From Nocardia mexicana NBRC 108244 (GTDB taxonomy: Bacteria > Actinomycetota > Actinomycetes > Mycobacteriales > Mycobacteriaceae): a DNA stretch of 64,000 nt. Made by a program: the position numbers and the translations under genes. The notes below the pieces were generated by a model that was not told the origin of the DNA, ran no database searches, and saw nothing but the letters and a program-made list of their open reading frames with translations. Below, one piece after another: positions 25,043 to 34,068 of this stretch. The stretch's first letter is position 1, and each line of letters starts with the position of its first letter. The DNA lies in assembly GCF_001613165.1 (NCBI RefSeq), contig NZ_BDBV01000056.1, positions 62,001 to 126,000 on the forward strand. The letters run 5' to 3'.

Positions 25043-26248
25043 GTGACTGGTCCGCAAGACATACGGCGACAGGGTGATTCGCGGGGGCGGCGGGCGGTGG
25101 TGTCGGGCGCCGGGATCGCCGGTCTGGCCACCGCGCTGCGCCTGCACCGATCGGGGTGGGAGGTGCTCGTGGTCGAGCGTGCCCCGGGGCGGCGCAGCGG
25201 CGGTTATCTGGTGAACCTCCTCGGTTACGGGTACGACGCCGCCGAACGCATGGGCGTGCTGCCCGCGCTCGCCGCCCGGGACATCGGGTTCTTCACCTCG
25301 GTCATCGTCGCGGCCGACGGTCGCGCCAGAATCACCGTTCCGGCCGAGGTGGCGCGGGCGGCGCTGGCGAAGCGGGCGCTGTCGCTGTTCCGCAGTGACA
25401 TCGAAGCGGTGCTGTTCGAGGCGGTCCACGCGGCCGTCGAGATCCGCTTCGGGACCACCGTGCGGGCGATCGACCAGGCCGCCGACGGTGTCGAGATCAC
25501 GTTGAGCGACGGCACCCGCGAGCACGCCGATCTGCTGGTCGGCGCCGACGGCCTGCACTCGGGAGTCCGGGAGATCGGCTTCGGTCCGAAGGCGGACCAC
25601 CTGGTCGACCTGCGGCACATGGTGGGAGCGTTTCCGCTGTCCCGCGTGCCGGAGGCGGTACCCGACGGGTCGTCGACGACGTTCATCGGACTCGGCCGGA
25701 CCGCGGCGGTGATCAATGTCGGGCCGGAGCGCTCCTCGGCCTTCTTCACCTACCGCACCGGCGATCCGGCGGGCGAACTGGCTCAGGGTTCGGCGGCGGC
25801 GCTGTCGGCGACCTTCGGGGATCTCGGCGGCAGTGTGCCCGACGCGCTCGAGCAGCTCCGAAACGATCCGGGCGCGGTCTATTTCGACTCCGTGAGTCAG
25901 ATCGTGATGGATCGGTGGAGCAGCGGGCGGGTCGTGCTGCTCGGCGACGCGGCCTGGTGCGTCACGCCCTTCGCCGGGTACGGCGCGGCCCTCGCGCTGG
26001 CCGGGGCGGGACGGCTGGGCGATGCGCTGGACGAGCACGGCGACGACGTCCCCGCCGCCTTGACCGCATGGGAGTCAGGTCTGCGCCCCGAGATTCGCAA
26101 ACGCCAGGCCCTGGCCCGCCGCGGCGCAAGCCAATTCGCCCCGCCCACCAGGGTGCACCTGTGGATGAACGACCTGATGCTGCGCGCCATGCAGCTTCCG
26201 GTGGCGCGAAAGATGGTGCAGCGCTCCGTCGAACGCGCGAACGCGTAG
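25043..26248 (+). CDS. FAD-dependent monooxygenase (UbiH/TetX-like)
   Basis: The 401-residue flavoprotein has the dinucleotide-binding motif VVSGAGIAGLATALRLHRSGWEVLVVER near the N-terminus, the mid-protein DLLVGADGLHSGVRE (DG motif) and GRVVLLGDAAWCVTPFAGYGAALALAGA (second FAD motif, GD). It belongs to class A aromatic hydroxylases and TetX-like enzymes; the substrate is unknown, and induction by a small molecule through the adjacent TetR is expected. GTG 25043 with GGGAG 5 bases upstream is preferred over GTG 25037. Confidence 0.85.
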   Translation: MTGPQDIRRQGDSRGRRAVVSGAGIAGLATALRLHRSGWEVLVVERAPGRRSGGYLVNLLGYGYDAAERMGVLPALAARDIGFFTSVIVAADGRARITVPAEVARAALAKRALSLFRSDIEAVLFEAVHAAVEIRFGTTVRAIDQAADGVEITLSDGTREHADLLVGADGLHSGVREIGFGPKADHLVDLRHMVGAFPLSRVPEAVPDGSSTTFIGLGRTAAVINVGPERSSAFFTYRTGDPAGELAQGSAAALSATFGDLGGSVPDALEQLRNDPGAVYFDSVSQIVMDRWSSGRVVLLGDAAWCVTPFAGYGAALALAGAGRLGDALDEHGDDVPAALTAWESGLRPEIRKRQALARRGASQFAPPTRVHLWMNDLMLRAMQLPVARKMVQRSVERANA

Positions 26249-26351
26249 CCGAGTCCACGGCCGACCCGCTGTGCGAAATACGAGGGCTGCGGTGTCGGAC
26301 GGCCGCAGCGCTCGGACGGCGGTGAAGAGGACTGCAGCACCCGGTGGCGCG

Positions 26352-27341
26352 TCAGAACGGGTGTGCGCGGGCGGACCACTTGGCCGGGAGATCGGCGGAG
26401 AGGTTGCGGGGGAAGGCGATTCGCTGTGGGTCGCCGTCGGAGGTGTACCGCTGGTCGGGGTGGGTGGCGAGGTGGTCGAGCCAGTAGGCCGAATCGAAGG
26501 GCACCTGTCCCTCGCCCGAGCGGATCCGGGGGACCGCCGCGGGATCGATGGATCCGTAGGGGGAGGGGGCCGGTTCGGATCCGACCAGCATGACCGCGTC
26601 GAACGAGTACGGCGTCCCCTCCCAGCTCCCCGCGACGGCCAAGGCGCGGTCGGCGGGGGAGACGCCCAGGGGCAGGGCCATGGTGCGGACGGGCGCGCCG
26701 GGAGCCGCCGCAGCGATGGTGCGGATATTGAGCGCGAGTTCGCGCTGGACTCCGGTGGCGTCCAGGTTCCCGAGGTTGGCGTGGCTCGCGGTGTGCGCGC
26801 CGATGTCGTAGCCGTGGGCGGCCAGCCACGGTAAGGCGCGGGGATCGTCGCCGAACAGGTCGTCGTTCACGTAGAAGGTGGCCACCGCCGGGAAGTCCGG
26901 GTGCCGGGCCGCGAAATCGGCGAGGATGCCGACCGCGCTGTCGGGGGCCGGTGTCCCGTCGGGGGCGAAGGACACCTGGCTGGCGGTCGAATCGTCGAAG
27001 GTCAGCACCACCGGATGGGTACCGGCCGGGATATCGATCTCGCCCGCAATGTATTTCGCCGCGGTCACCGGGCGGTAGCCCTCGCGGTACAGCCGCTCGA
27101 GTTCGTCGCGGAACTCGCCCGGCGTCTGGTCGTACTCGCCCGCGGGCGCGGGGCTCAGCTGGTGGTACATCAGGACCGGCACGAGGCCCAGTTCGTTGGC
27201 CCCGACGGCCGCCGGATCGGGGGCGGGCGCCGCGGGCGGGGGCGCGGGCTCGGTGACGGCGGCGGGTTGCTGGGTGGTGCCGCAGGCGGCCACGACCAGC
27301 AGTGCCAGTGCGGACAGGACGGTGCCACGGTTCCTCACCAT
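26352..27341 (-). CDS. Polysaccharide deacetylase lipoprotein (NodB-like)
   Basis: The 329-residue product has a lipoprotein signal ending in LLVVAAC, a long Pro/Ala linker, then a NodB homology domain: VLMYHQLSP, motif 1 VVLTFDDSTASQ (catalytic and metal Asp pair) and motif 2 HTASHANLGN (metal His). A later Tyr-rich region completes the fold. Family members de-N-acetylate peptidoglycan or other glycans outside the membrane. The inner ATG 27341 is chosen because it begins the signal peptide. It is divergent from the glycoside-hydrolase-like gene at 27446, which may be its functional partner. Confidence 0.8.
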   Translation of the reverse strand: MVRNRGTVLSALALLVVAACGTTQQPAAVTEPAPPPAAPAPDPAAVGANELGLVPVLMYHQLSPAPAGEYDQTPGEFRDELERLYREGYRPVTAAKYIAGEIDIPAGTHPVVLTFDDSTASQVSFAPDGTPAPDSAVGILADFAARHPDFPAVATFYVNDDLFGDDPRALPWLAAHGYDIGAHTASHANLGNLDATGVQRELALNIRTIAAAAPGAPVRTMALPLGVSPADRALAVAGSWEGTPYSFDAVMLVGSEPAPSPYGSIDPAAVPRIRSGEGQVPFDSAYWLDHLATHPDQRYTSDGDPQRIAFPRNLSADLPAKWSARAHPF

Positions 27342-27445
27342 CACGTCGATGTTACGTACCGCCAACGATTCTCGGTACAAACCGGAAAAGTCGGCACGAA
27401 ATGCCTTGCCGGTATGGATATTAGGGAGACGTCTACCGAAAGCTG

Positions 27446-29056
27446 GTGTGTGCGTTGCTGAAGCGAGTCCCGACCCGAGGGCGCCCGCGGTTGATCGTGT
27501 TGTCGGTCGTGGTGGTCGCCGTGGTCCTGGTGTCCGGCGCGATGATCGGTTCGGCGGTCTCGGAGCCGTCGGGCCTGCCCCTGACCGGCCTGCCCGAGGG
27601 GCCGGTCGGGGTGGCAGCGGCAGGTTCGCTGGAGCTGTCGGTCGACGCCCGTGGCCACGATCCGGACGCGGTCCGGCTGACCCTGGACGGTAAGGAGGTG
27701 TCCAGGGAGGTCTCCGGGGAGACCGTGCGATACCGGCCCGGCGGCCTGTCCGACGGCGAGCACACCTTCATCGCCGAGATCCCCGCCGGTGGGCTGCTGG
27801 GGTGGATGCGCACGGGTCCCGGGGTGAGCAAGACGTTCACCGTCGACACCCGGCCGCCGGATCTCGAGGTGGCGCAGCCGGATACGGTGCCCTCCTATCG
27901 CCAGCCGGTCACCGTGCGCGGCAAGGCGGCCGGGGCCGAGCGGGTCACGGTCGGAACATCCTCGGTGACACCCGATTCCGACGGCGGGTTCGAGGTCACG
28001 CTGCCGCGGGCGCCGGTGGGCGCGTCGGTCGTCGCGGTGGACGACGCGGGCAACGCGACCACGCGGCCGATCGACACCCGGGTCACGATGCCCCGCACCA
28101 AGTCCGTGCACGTCACCGCCTACGGCTGGGCCGACGAAGGCCTGCGCGAGGGCATCCTCGCCATGGCACGCGAGGGCCGCATCAATTCGGTCGAACTCGA
28201 TATCAAGGACGAGGACGGTGTGGTCGGTTACGCCTCCGAGGTGCCGCTGGCCCGGGAGTCCGGCGCCGCAGCGGGCATCTACGACGCCCGCGCCGCCCTG
28301 AAGACGCTGCACGACATGGGTTTACGCGTGGACGGCCGGATCGTGGCCTTCCGGGATCCGACGCTGGCGGGCTGGGCGTGGGGCGGCGGCCGCCAGGACT
28401 GGGTGATCCAGAGTCCGGGCGGCGGGCCCTATTCCAGCGGGTACGGCGCCATCGCGTTCACCAACTTCGCCAATCCCGAGGTGCGCCGGTACAACATCGA
28501 TCTGGCGGCGGAGGCGGCGAGACTCGGCTTCGACGGGGTGATGTACGACTACGTCCGCCGCCCCGACGGCCCGCTGGAGGGTATGCATTTCGCCGGGATC
28601 ACCGAGTCGCCGAGCGCCTCCATCGCCGGATTCCTGCGCGAGAGCCGCGATCCCGTGCGCGACGCGGGCGCGAGCCTGGGCGCCGCGGTGTTCGGCATCG
28701 CGGTGAACCGGCCGGAACAGATCGCGCAGGACATCCGGCTGATCGCTCCGCACGTGGATTACGTTGCGCCGATGGTGTATCCGTCGCACTGGGGCGCCGG
28801 GGAGTACGGGGTGGCCGATCCGAACTCGCAACCGTTCGACATCGTGCAGCGGTCGCTGCAGGACTTCCGCGCGCTGACGCAGGGCACCGGCGCCGCCGTG
28901 ATCCCGTGGCTGCAAGACTTCAGCCTGGGGGTGAACTACGGCGACAACGAGGTCCGGGCGCAGATCGACGCGGCGGCGCACACGGGGATCGACAGCTTCT
29001 TCCTGTGGAACCCGTCGGTGCGCTACCACCCGGGGGCGATGCCCCCCGGGGCCTGA
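27446..29056 (+). CDS. Putative glycoside hydrolase of the DUF4015 type, membrane-anchored
   Basis: The 536-residue product has an N-terminal membrane anchor (LIVLSVVVVAVVLVSGAMIG), two Ig-like beta domains (about 40-120 and 128-215), and a C-terminal TIM-barrel region with SVHVTAYGW, INSVELDIKDEDGVVGY, GRIVAFRDPTLA, GFDGVMYDYVRRPDG and YVAPMVYPSHWGAGEYGV, typical of the DUF4015 putative glycoside hydrolases. Acidic residues in LDIKDEDG and YDYVR are likely catalytic. The product probably acts on cell-wall or capsular glycan, like its divergent neighbour the deacetylase. Start GTG 27446 is uncertain. The last 34 bases overlap the convergent DUF779 gene. Confidence 0.75.
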   Translation: MCALLKRVPTRGRPRLIVLSVVVVAVVLVSGAMIGSAVSEPSGLPLTGLPEGPVGVAAAGSLELSVDARGHDPDAVRLTLDGKEVSREVSGETVRYRPGGLSDGEHTFIAEIPAGGLLGWMRTGPGVSKTFTVDTRPPDLEVAQPDTVPSYRQPVTVRGKAAGAERVTVGTSSVTPDSDGGFEVTLPRAPVGASVVAVDDAGNATTRPIDTRVTMPRTKSVHVTAYGWADEGLREGILAMAREGRINSVELDIKDEDGVVGYASEVPLARESGAAAGIYDARAALKTLHDMGLRVDGRIVAFRDPTLAGWAWGGGRQDWVIQSPGGGPYSSGYGAIAFTNFANPEVRRYNIDLAAEAARLGFDGVMYDYVRRPDGPLEGMHFAGITESPSASIAGFLRESRDPVRDAGASLGAAVFGIAVNRPEQIAQDIRLIAPHVDYVAPMVYPSHWGAGEYGVADPNSQPFDIVQRSLQDFRALTQGTGAAVIPWLQDFSLGVNYGDNEVRAQIDAAAHTGIDSFFLWNPSVRYHPGAMPPGA

Positions 29057-29448
29057 TCCGCGCCGGTGATGAGCGGATTCGACTCCAGCGCTGCGACTTC
29101 CGCGTCCGACAGCAGCCGGGAACGGATCAGGAAGCGCACCCCGTCGGGCGCCTCCAGGGAGAACCCGCTGCCCCGGCCCGGCACCACGTCCACGGTCAGG
29201 TGGGTGTGGCGCCAGTAGTCGAACTGATCGCTGCTCATCCAGAACGGGGTGCCGTCCGGCAGGTGGCCGAGCAGCACGTCGGCGGCGCCCACCCGGAACT
29301 CGTTGCGCGGGTAGCACATCGGGGAGCTGCCGTCGCAGCAACCGCCCGACTGATGGAACATCACCGGACCGTGCTGCCCGGTCAGCTCGCCGAGCAGCAC
29401 GGCCGCGGCATCGGTGATGCCGATCCGGGAAACCTGGCCGGCTTCCAT
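29023..29448 (-). CDS. DUF779 protein, partner of aldehyde dehydrogenase
   Basis: The 141-residue DUF779 protein contains GPVMFHQSGGCCDGSSPMCYP with a three-cysteine cluster, and DQFDYWRHTHLTVDVVPGRGSGFSLEAPDGVRF. DUF779 genes are typically found directly beside NAD-dependent aldehyde dehydrogenases, as here: its ATG overlaps the dehydrogenase TGA (TGATG). Function unknown, perhaps enzyme maturation or redox sensing given the cysteines. The 3' end overlaps the convergent gene at 27446-29056. Confidence 0.85.
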   Translation of the reverse strand: MEAGQVSRIGITDAAAVLLGELTGQHGPVMFHQSGGCCDGSSPMCYPRNEFRVGAADVLLGHLPDGTPFWMSSDQFDYWRHTHLTVDVVPGRGSGFSLEAPDGVRFLIRSRLLSDAEVAALESNPLITGADQAPGGIAPGW

Positions 29449-30965
29449 CAGAAGAACCCCAGTTTCTGCGGTGAGTAGCTCACCAGAAGATTCTTGGTGT
29501 GCTGGTAGTGGTCGAGCATCATCCTGTGGTTCTCGCGGCCGATGCCGGACTTCTTGTAGCCACCGAAGGCGGCGTGCGCCGGGTAGGCGTGGAAGCAGTT
29601 GGTCCACACCCGTCCCGCCTTGATGGCACGGCCCATCCGGTAGGCGGTGTTCATATCTCGCGTCCACACGCCGGCGCCGAGGCCGTAGAGCGTGTTGTTG
29701 GCGAGGGTGATCGCCTCGTCCACGGTCTCGTACCTGGTCACCGCCACCACCGGGCCGAAGATCTCCTCCTGGAAGATGCGCATGTCGTTGCGCCCCTCGA
29801 AGATCGTGGGCTCGATGTAGTAGCCGCCGGGGAATCCGTCGACCTTGCGCATCTCACCCCCGGTGAGCACCCGCGCGCCCTCCTTGCGGCCGATATCGAT
29901 GTAGGACAGGATCTTCTCGTACTGATCGTTGCTGGCCTGGGCGCCGATCATGGTGCTGTCGTCGAGCGGGTTGCCGCCCTTGATATTTCGCGTGCGCTCG
30001 ATGCAGCGGGACAGGAATTCGTCGTAGATCGAGCTGTGGATCAGCGCGCGCGACGGACAGGTGCACACCTCGCCCTGGTTGAGGGCGAACATGACGAACC
30101 CCTCCACCGCCTTGTCGAGGAAATCGTCGTCGGCGGCGGTGACATCGGGCAGGAAGATGTTGGGGCTCTTACCACCCAGCTCCAGGGTGACCGGGATGAT
30201 GTTCTCGCTGGCGTACTGCATGATCAGTCGCCCGGTGGTGGTCTCGCCGGTGAAGGCCACCTTCGCCACCCGCGGGCTGGACGCCAGCGGCTTACCCGCC
30301 TCGACCCCGAATCCGTTGACCACGTTGACCACACCCGGCGGCAGCAGGTCGGCGATCAGCTCGATCACCAGCAGCAGCGACGCCGGGGTCTGCTCGGCCG
30401 GTTTGATGACCGCGCAGTTGCCCGCCGCCAGCGCGGGAGCAAGTTTCCAGGCCGCCATGAGGATCGGGAAGTTCCACGGGATGATCTGGCCGACGACGCC
30501 GAGCGGCTCGTGGAAATGGTAGGCGACCGTATCGGCGTCGAGTTCGGAGATGCCGCCCTCCTGGGCCCGGATCACACCCGCGAAGTACCGGAAATGGTCG
30601 ACGGCCAAAGGAATGTCGGCGGCCAGGGATTCACGGACCGGCTTTCCGTTCTCCCAGGTCTCCGCGACGGCCAGGCGCTCCAGGTTCTCCTCGATCCGAT
30701 CGGCGATCTTGTTGAGCAGGTTGGCGCGCTGGGTGACCGAGGTGGCGCCCCAGGTTTCGGCCGCGGCATGGGCGGCCTCGAGGGCGCTGTCGATATCGGC
30801 GGCCGTGGAACGGGCCACCTCGCAGAAGGTTTCGCCGTCGACGGGGGAGGGGTTCTCGAAATAGCGTCCCTCGACGGGCGCCTTCCAGTCGCCGCCGATG
30901 AAATTCTCGTAGCGCCGGGCGAATTGGACGACGCTGCCTTCGGTGCCGGGCTTGGCGTAGATCAT
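29448..30965 (-). CDS. NAD-dependent aldehyde dehydrogenase (AldA/AcoD-like)
   Basis: The 505-residue enzyme has IIPWNFPILMAAWKLAPALAAGN, catalytic Glu262 (LELGGKSPN) and the nucleophile Cys301 in NQGEVCTCPSR, the pattern of acetaldehyde and medium-chain aldehyde dehydrogenases of the AcoD/ExaC group. The ATG at 30965 follows AGGAAG. It is coupled to DUF779, and the GAF-domain regulator lies upstream on the same strand, so the cluster likely responds to aldehydes or alcohols. Confidence 0.9.
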   Translation of the reverse strand: MIYAKPGTEGSVVQFARRYENFIGGDWKAPVEGRYFENPSPVDGETFCEVARSTAADIDSALEAAHAAAETWGATSVTQRANLLNKIADRIEENLERLAVAETWENGKPVRESLAADIPLAVDHFRYFAGVIRAQEGGISELDADTVAYHFHEPLGVVGQIIPWNFPILMAAWKLAPALAAGNCAVIKPAEQTPASLLLVIELIADLLPPGVVNVVNGFGVEAGKPLASSPRVAKVAFTGETTTGRLIMQYASENIIPVTLELGGKSPNIFLPDVTAADDDFLDKAVEGFVMFALNQGEVCTCPSRALIHSSIYDEFLSRCIERTRNIKGGNPLDDSTMIGAQASNDQYEKILSYIDIGRKEGARVLTGGEMRKVDGFPGGYYIEPTIFEGRNDMRIFQEEIFGPVVAVTRYETVDEAITLANNTLYGLGAGVWTRDMNTAYRMGRAIKAGRVWTNCFHAYPAHAAFGGYKKSGIGRENHRMMLDHYQHTKNLLVSYSPQKLGFF

Positions 30966-31380
30966 GATGCTCGCTTCCTGTTCTACCGGCGGCGTGCGTG
31001 GGACATGCGGTGGCACAGTCATTCCGCGGCCCCGGCACGCACGCCGCGTCTGATGTCGGTGGCACGGGCGATGCGTGCGCGGCGACGCGGGCTGCCGCCT
31101 CCCGGCCCGGTGCGCGTGCCGCATTTCGCTGCACGAGCAGGCCCTTCGCGCCGAGCGGCCGCCGCCCGCAGCGACGCCGTCCGTCCCGCCGACCGATCCG
31201 TGGTGACGGCGACACTATGAACCGCGGCGGTTGGCGAGAGGTTGGCGGATCGGCACGGCCGACGGTGGCCGATCGACGAGCCGGGGCGCGGATCGGCCGC
31301 AGCGCTGTGCGAGCCGGGCGCGGTTATCGGCAATCACTGCGTGGGATCGGCGGAGGTCCGACGTCGACCGCGTCGGCGGA
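30966..31380 (-). other. 415-base region between the GAF regulator and the aldehyde dehydrogenase
   Basis: No reading frame with family character is visible on either strand. The region must hold the dehydrogenase promoter, but I could not pick a convincing -35/-10 pair or operator. Confidence 0.5.
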
Positions 31381-32598
31381 TCAACTGCGACGCGCGGCAT
31401 GCAGGCGGGCGGTGACCAGGGCGCGGTGTGGGTCGTCGGGCGAGAGCAGTCGCAGGGCATGCTCGTGGATCTGTGCGTCGTCCGGGCAGCGGGCCCCGAG
31501 TTCGACAGCGTGGGCGGGTGATTCGCTGTTGAGCACCGCTGTGCGCAGGCTCACCGTCAGATACTCGCGCCACTGGGCTATGCCGGGGGTGTCCGACCCC
31601 GGCAGCAGTGGCCCTCGGTACAGCCGCAGCGCGGCGGGCAGGTCACCCGCGGTGATCGCCGCGAGCAGGTCCACCGCATCGCAGGAGATCGGGCGCGCCA
31701 ACATGTACCGGCGGCTGGTGATGTCGCCGCCGGTGGCGTTGCGCAGATGCGACACGTCGGCCTTGAGCGTGGATGCCGACACCGGCCGGTCGCCGTACAC
31801 CGCCGCGTGCAGCTGCTGCGGCGTGTAGCCCTCGGGTTCGAGCGCGAGCAGCGCCAGGATCTCGATCTGCCTGGGCCGCAACCGGACCGGGCGGCCCGCC
31901 CGGGTCAGGCTCGCGCCGCCGAGGCACCGCAGCCGGATCTCGCACCGCTCGAGTTCGTCGGCGAGCTGCCGCGGCAGCCGCGATTCGATCGCCGACACCA
32001 GCGCCCGCACCGTCGACATCGCCAGCGGGTGCGAGCGGTCCCAGGTGGTGGACAGGTCCAGGACGCCGAGGCGCCGCCCGTCGGGGGTGTGGATCGGCGC
32101 GCAATAGCAGACCCAGCCGTGCAGGGCGGCCACCAGATGTTCGGCGGAGAAGACGACGCTGGGCTCGCCGGTGCGCAGGGCCAGCGATAAGGCGTTGGTG
32201 CCCATATGGGTTTCGTCCCAGCGGCCGCCGGGCGCGAAGTTGACCTCCTCGGCACGGCGGCGCATGACCCGGCCGCCGCACGACCACAGAATGGTGCCGT
32301 GCTCGTCGGTGACGGCGGCGACGAATCCGGAATCGTCTGCGATGCTGCGCAATTCGCCGGACAGTTCGACCACGGGCGCGTGCAGCGGTGACTCGGTCCA
32401 GCGCGACCCGATCTCGGCGTCGTCGGCCGGTGCGGCGAGACAGGCGGGGTCGACGGTGGGCAGCGAGCGCCGCCATGATTGCACCACCTCGCTGCGCAGC
32501 ACGGTCTGCCCGGCCGGCACCGCATGCGCGGGTGCCCAGCGGGCCCATTCCTGTTCCAGGTCGGCGCGCCGCTGGGTCAGGGTGCGAATCTCGGGCAT
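31381..32598 (-). CDS. GAF-domain transcriptional regulator of the aldehyde dehydrogenase cluster
   Basis: The 405-residue product starts with an AcoR-like N-terminus (RSEVVQSWRRSL) and a GAF sensor domain (about 75-235; DDSGFVAAVTDEHGTILW, ETHMGTNALSLAL, HGWVCYCAPIHTPDGRRLGVLDLS). Unlike classical AcoR it has no sigma-54 AAA domain; instead the C-terminal third looks like a winged helix (RPVRLRPRQIEILALLALEPEGYTPQQLHAAVYGD) followed by helices. This actinobacterial type is commonly found next to aldehyde dehydrogenase/DUF779 pairs. GGAGG lies 7 bases before ATG 32598. Confidence 0.8.
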   Translation of the reverse strand: MPEIRTLTQRRADLEQEWARWAPAHAVPAGQTVLRSEVVQSWRRSLPTVDPACLAAPADDAEIGSRWTESPLHAPVVELSGELRSIADDSGFVAAVTDEHGTILWSCGGRVMRRRAEEVNFAPGGRWDETHMGTNALSLALRTGEPSVVFSAEHLVAALHGWVCYCAPIHTPDGRRLGVLDLSTTWDRSHPLAMSTVRALVSAIESRLPRQLADELERCEIRLRCLGGASLTRAGRPVRLRPRQIEILALLALEPEGYTPQQLHAAVYGDRPVSASTLKADVSHLRNATGGDITSRRYMLARPISCDAVDLLAAITAGDLPAALRLYRGPLLPGSDTPGIAQWREYLTVSLRTAVLNSESPAHAVELGARCPDDAQIHEHALRLLSPDDPHRALVTARLHAARRS

Positions 32599-32750
32599 CG
32601 CCACGTCCTCCGGGAAGTCCCTGCGCACTCTCATGATTGCGCACCGCGCGGCGCCGCGGGCCGGAATCTCGCGGCCCGAATGCGCCATCTCGTGATCGCT
32701 CTGCGCGAACGCGGGCCCGCCCGCCCGGGTCCGGCTGGTAGACAGGAGCG

Positions 32751-33626
32751 ATGAGCGCTCCCTTCCGGTTCGGTGTCAACATGATCACCAGCGGCTCCCG
32801 CGCGGAGTGGACCGAAAAGTGCCGCAGGGCAGAGGATCTCGGCTACGACGTGATCGGCATCGCCGACCATCTGGGCGTGCCCGCGCCGTTCCCGTCGATG
32901 CTGGTGGCCGCGGACGCCACCGAGCGGGTGCGGCTGAACACCTTCGTGCTCAACACCCCGTTCTACAATCCCGTGCTGCTGGCTCGCGATGTCGCCACCG
33001 TGGACCTGCTCAGCGGGGGACGGGTCGAGCTCGGCCTCGGCGCCGGATATGTGAAGGCGGAATTCGAGGCCGCCGGGATGCCGTTCCCCGGCCCGCGCCG
33101 CCGGGTCGAGCAGGTCGCGGAGGCGGCGTCGACGCTGCGGCGGCTCTACGCAGATCCCGAATATCAGCCGCGCCCCGCGCAGGCGGGCGGTCCGTCGCTG
33201 TTGATCGCGGGCTGGGGCGATCGCCTGCTGCGGGTGGCGGCCGAGCACGCGGACGTCGTCGCACTCACCGGCGGCACCGCCGCCGACAGCGGGCACATCA
33301 CCGTCGCCGGTCCGGAGGCGACCGCACAGCGGGTGGAATATGTGCGCGGCCTGCTCGGCGACCGCGCCGACCAGGTGGAGTTCAACCTCCTCCTGCAGGG
33401 AGTCGCGAGTGCGGCCGAGCGCCCGGAGATCCTCGAGCGCTTCGCGACCCACCTGCCGGACGGTGCGGCCGACAATCTGGAGGACATCCCGGTCGTGCTG
33501 CTCGGCTCGCCGGGACAGATGGCCGACCAGCTGCGCGAGCGTCGCAAGCGCTACGGCATCAGCTACTTCACCGTGCTCGAGCCGAACCTGGAGAAGTTCG
33601 CTCCGGTGATCGAGCAGCTGCGCTGA
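32751..33626 (+). CDS. LLM-class F420-dependent oxidoreductase
   Basis: The 291-residue luciferase-like TIM-barrel protein shows FRFGVNMITSGSRAEWTEKCRRAEDLGYDVIGIADHL, the typical VDLLSGGRVELGLGAGYVKAEFEAAG and PSLLIAGWGDRLLRVAAEHAD. It belongs to the actinobacterial F420-dependent branch (TIGR03621-like). The substrate is not predictable. Convergent with the lipoprotein gene at 33633. Confidence 0.85.
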   Translation: MSAPFRFGVNMITSGSRAEWTEKCRRAEDLGYDVIGIADHLGVPAPFPSMLVAADATERVRLNTFVLNTPFYNPVLLARDVATVDLLSGGRVELGLGAGYVKAEFEAAGMPFPGPRRRVEQVAEAASTLRRLYADPEYQPRPAQAGGPSLLIAGWGDRLLRVAAEHADVVALTGGTAADSGHITVAGPEATAQRVEYVRGLLGDRADQVEFNLLLQGVASAAERPEILERFATHLPDGAADNLEDIPVVLLGSPGQMADQLRERRKRYGISYFTVLEPNLEKFAPVIEQLR

Positions 33627-33632
33627 CGTCCG

Positions 33633-33953
33633 TCACTTGTTGAAGAAGATCCCCGCCACGTCGGCGTTCTTGATCGGTGTCTCGCCGTTGCGCTGATTAC
33701 CGCACAGGAACTCCACGGCGGACATCGTCAGGTCGACCTGGGTGCCGGGCGGCTCGTTCTCGCTGCCGCTCTGCTGCTTGACGAATTTGGTGATCGTCAC
33801 GCGCTTGGTGTCCTGGTCCTGCTTGACGTAGTCGCTGCACTTGGTGTCCCCGCCCTTGTTGATGGCGCGCTCGACATCGCTGCAGCCGGCGAGAAGCGCT
33901 GTGGCGACGGCCAATCCGGCGATACCTGCGGCGGGCCATCGCGGCGATTTCAT
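33633..33953 (-). CDS. Small lipoprotein of unknown function
   Basis: The 106-residue product has a lipoprotein signal ending in LLAGC, then a short mature domain with two more cysteines (KCSDYV, EFLCGN), probably disulfide-bonded. The composition (KQDQDTKRVTITKFVKQQ) resembles small HdeA-like secreted mycobacterial proteins, but this is not certain. Confidence 0.75.
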   Translation of the reverse strand: MKSPRWPAAGIAGLAVATALLAGCSDVERAINKGGDTKCSDYVKQDQDTKRVTITKFVKQQSGSENEPPGTQVDLTMSAVEFLCGNQRNGETPIKNADVAGIFFNK

Positions 33954-34068
33954 CCGAGTTCTCCTCGAGTGTCGTGCCGGAGCTGTCCGGCGGTACGGGG
34001 CGTTCGGGAGTCAGCCTAGAGGGTCGGGCGAGCCCGCTGCCACCAGGCGTGAGAGCAATAGTCGCTGT

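Noticed and set aside
29499..31220. 573-codon + strand frame
   Set aside because: Antisense to the aldehyde dehydrogenase.
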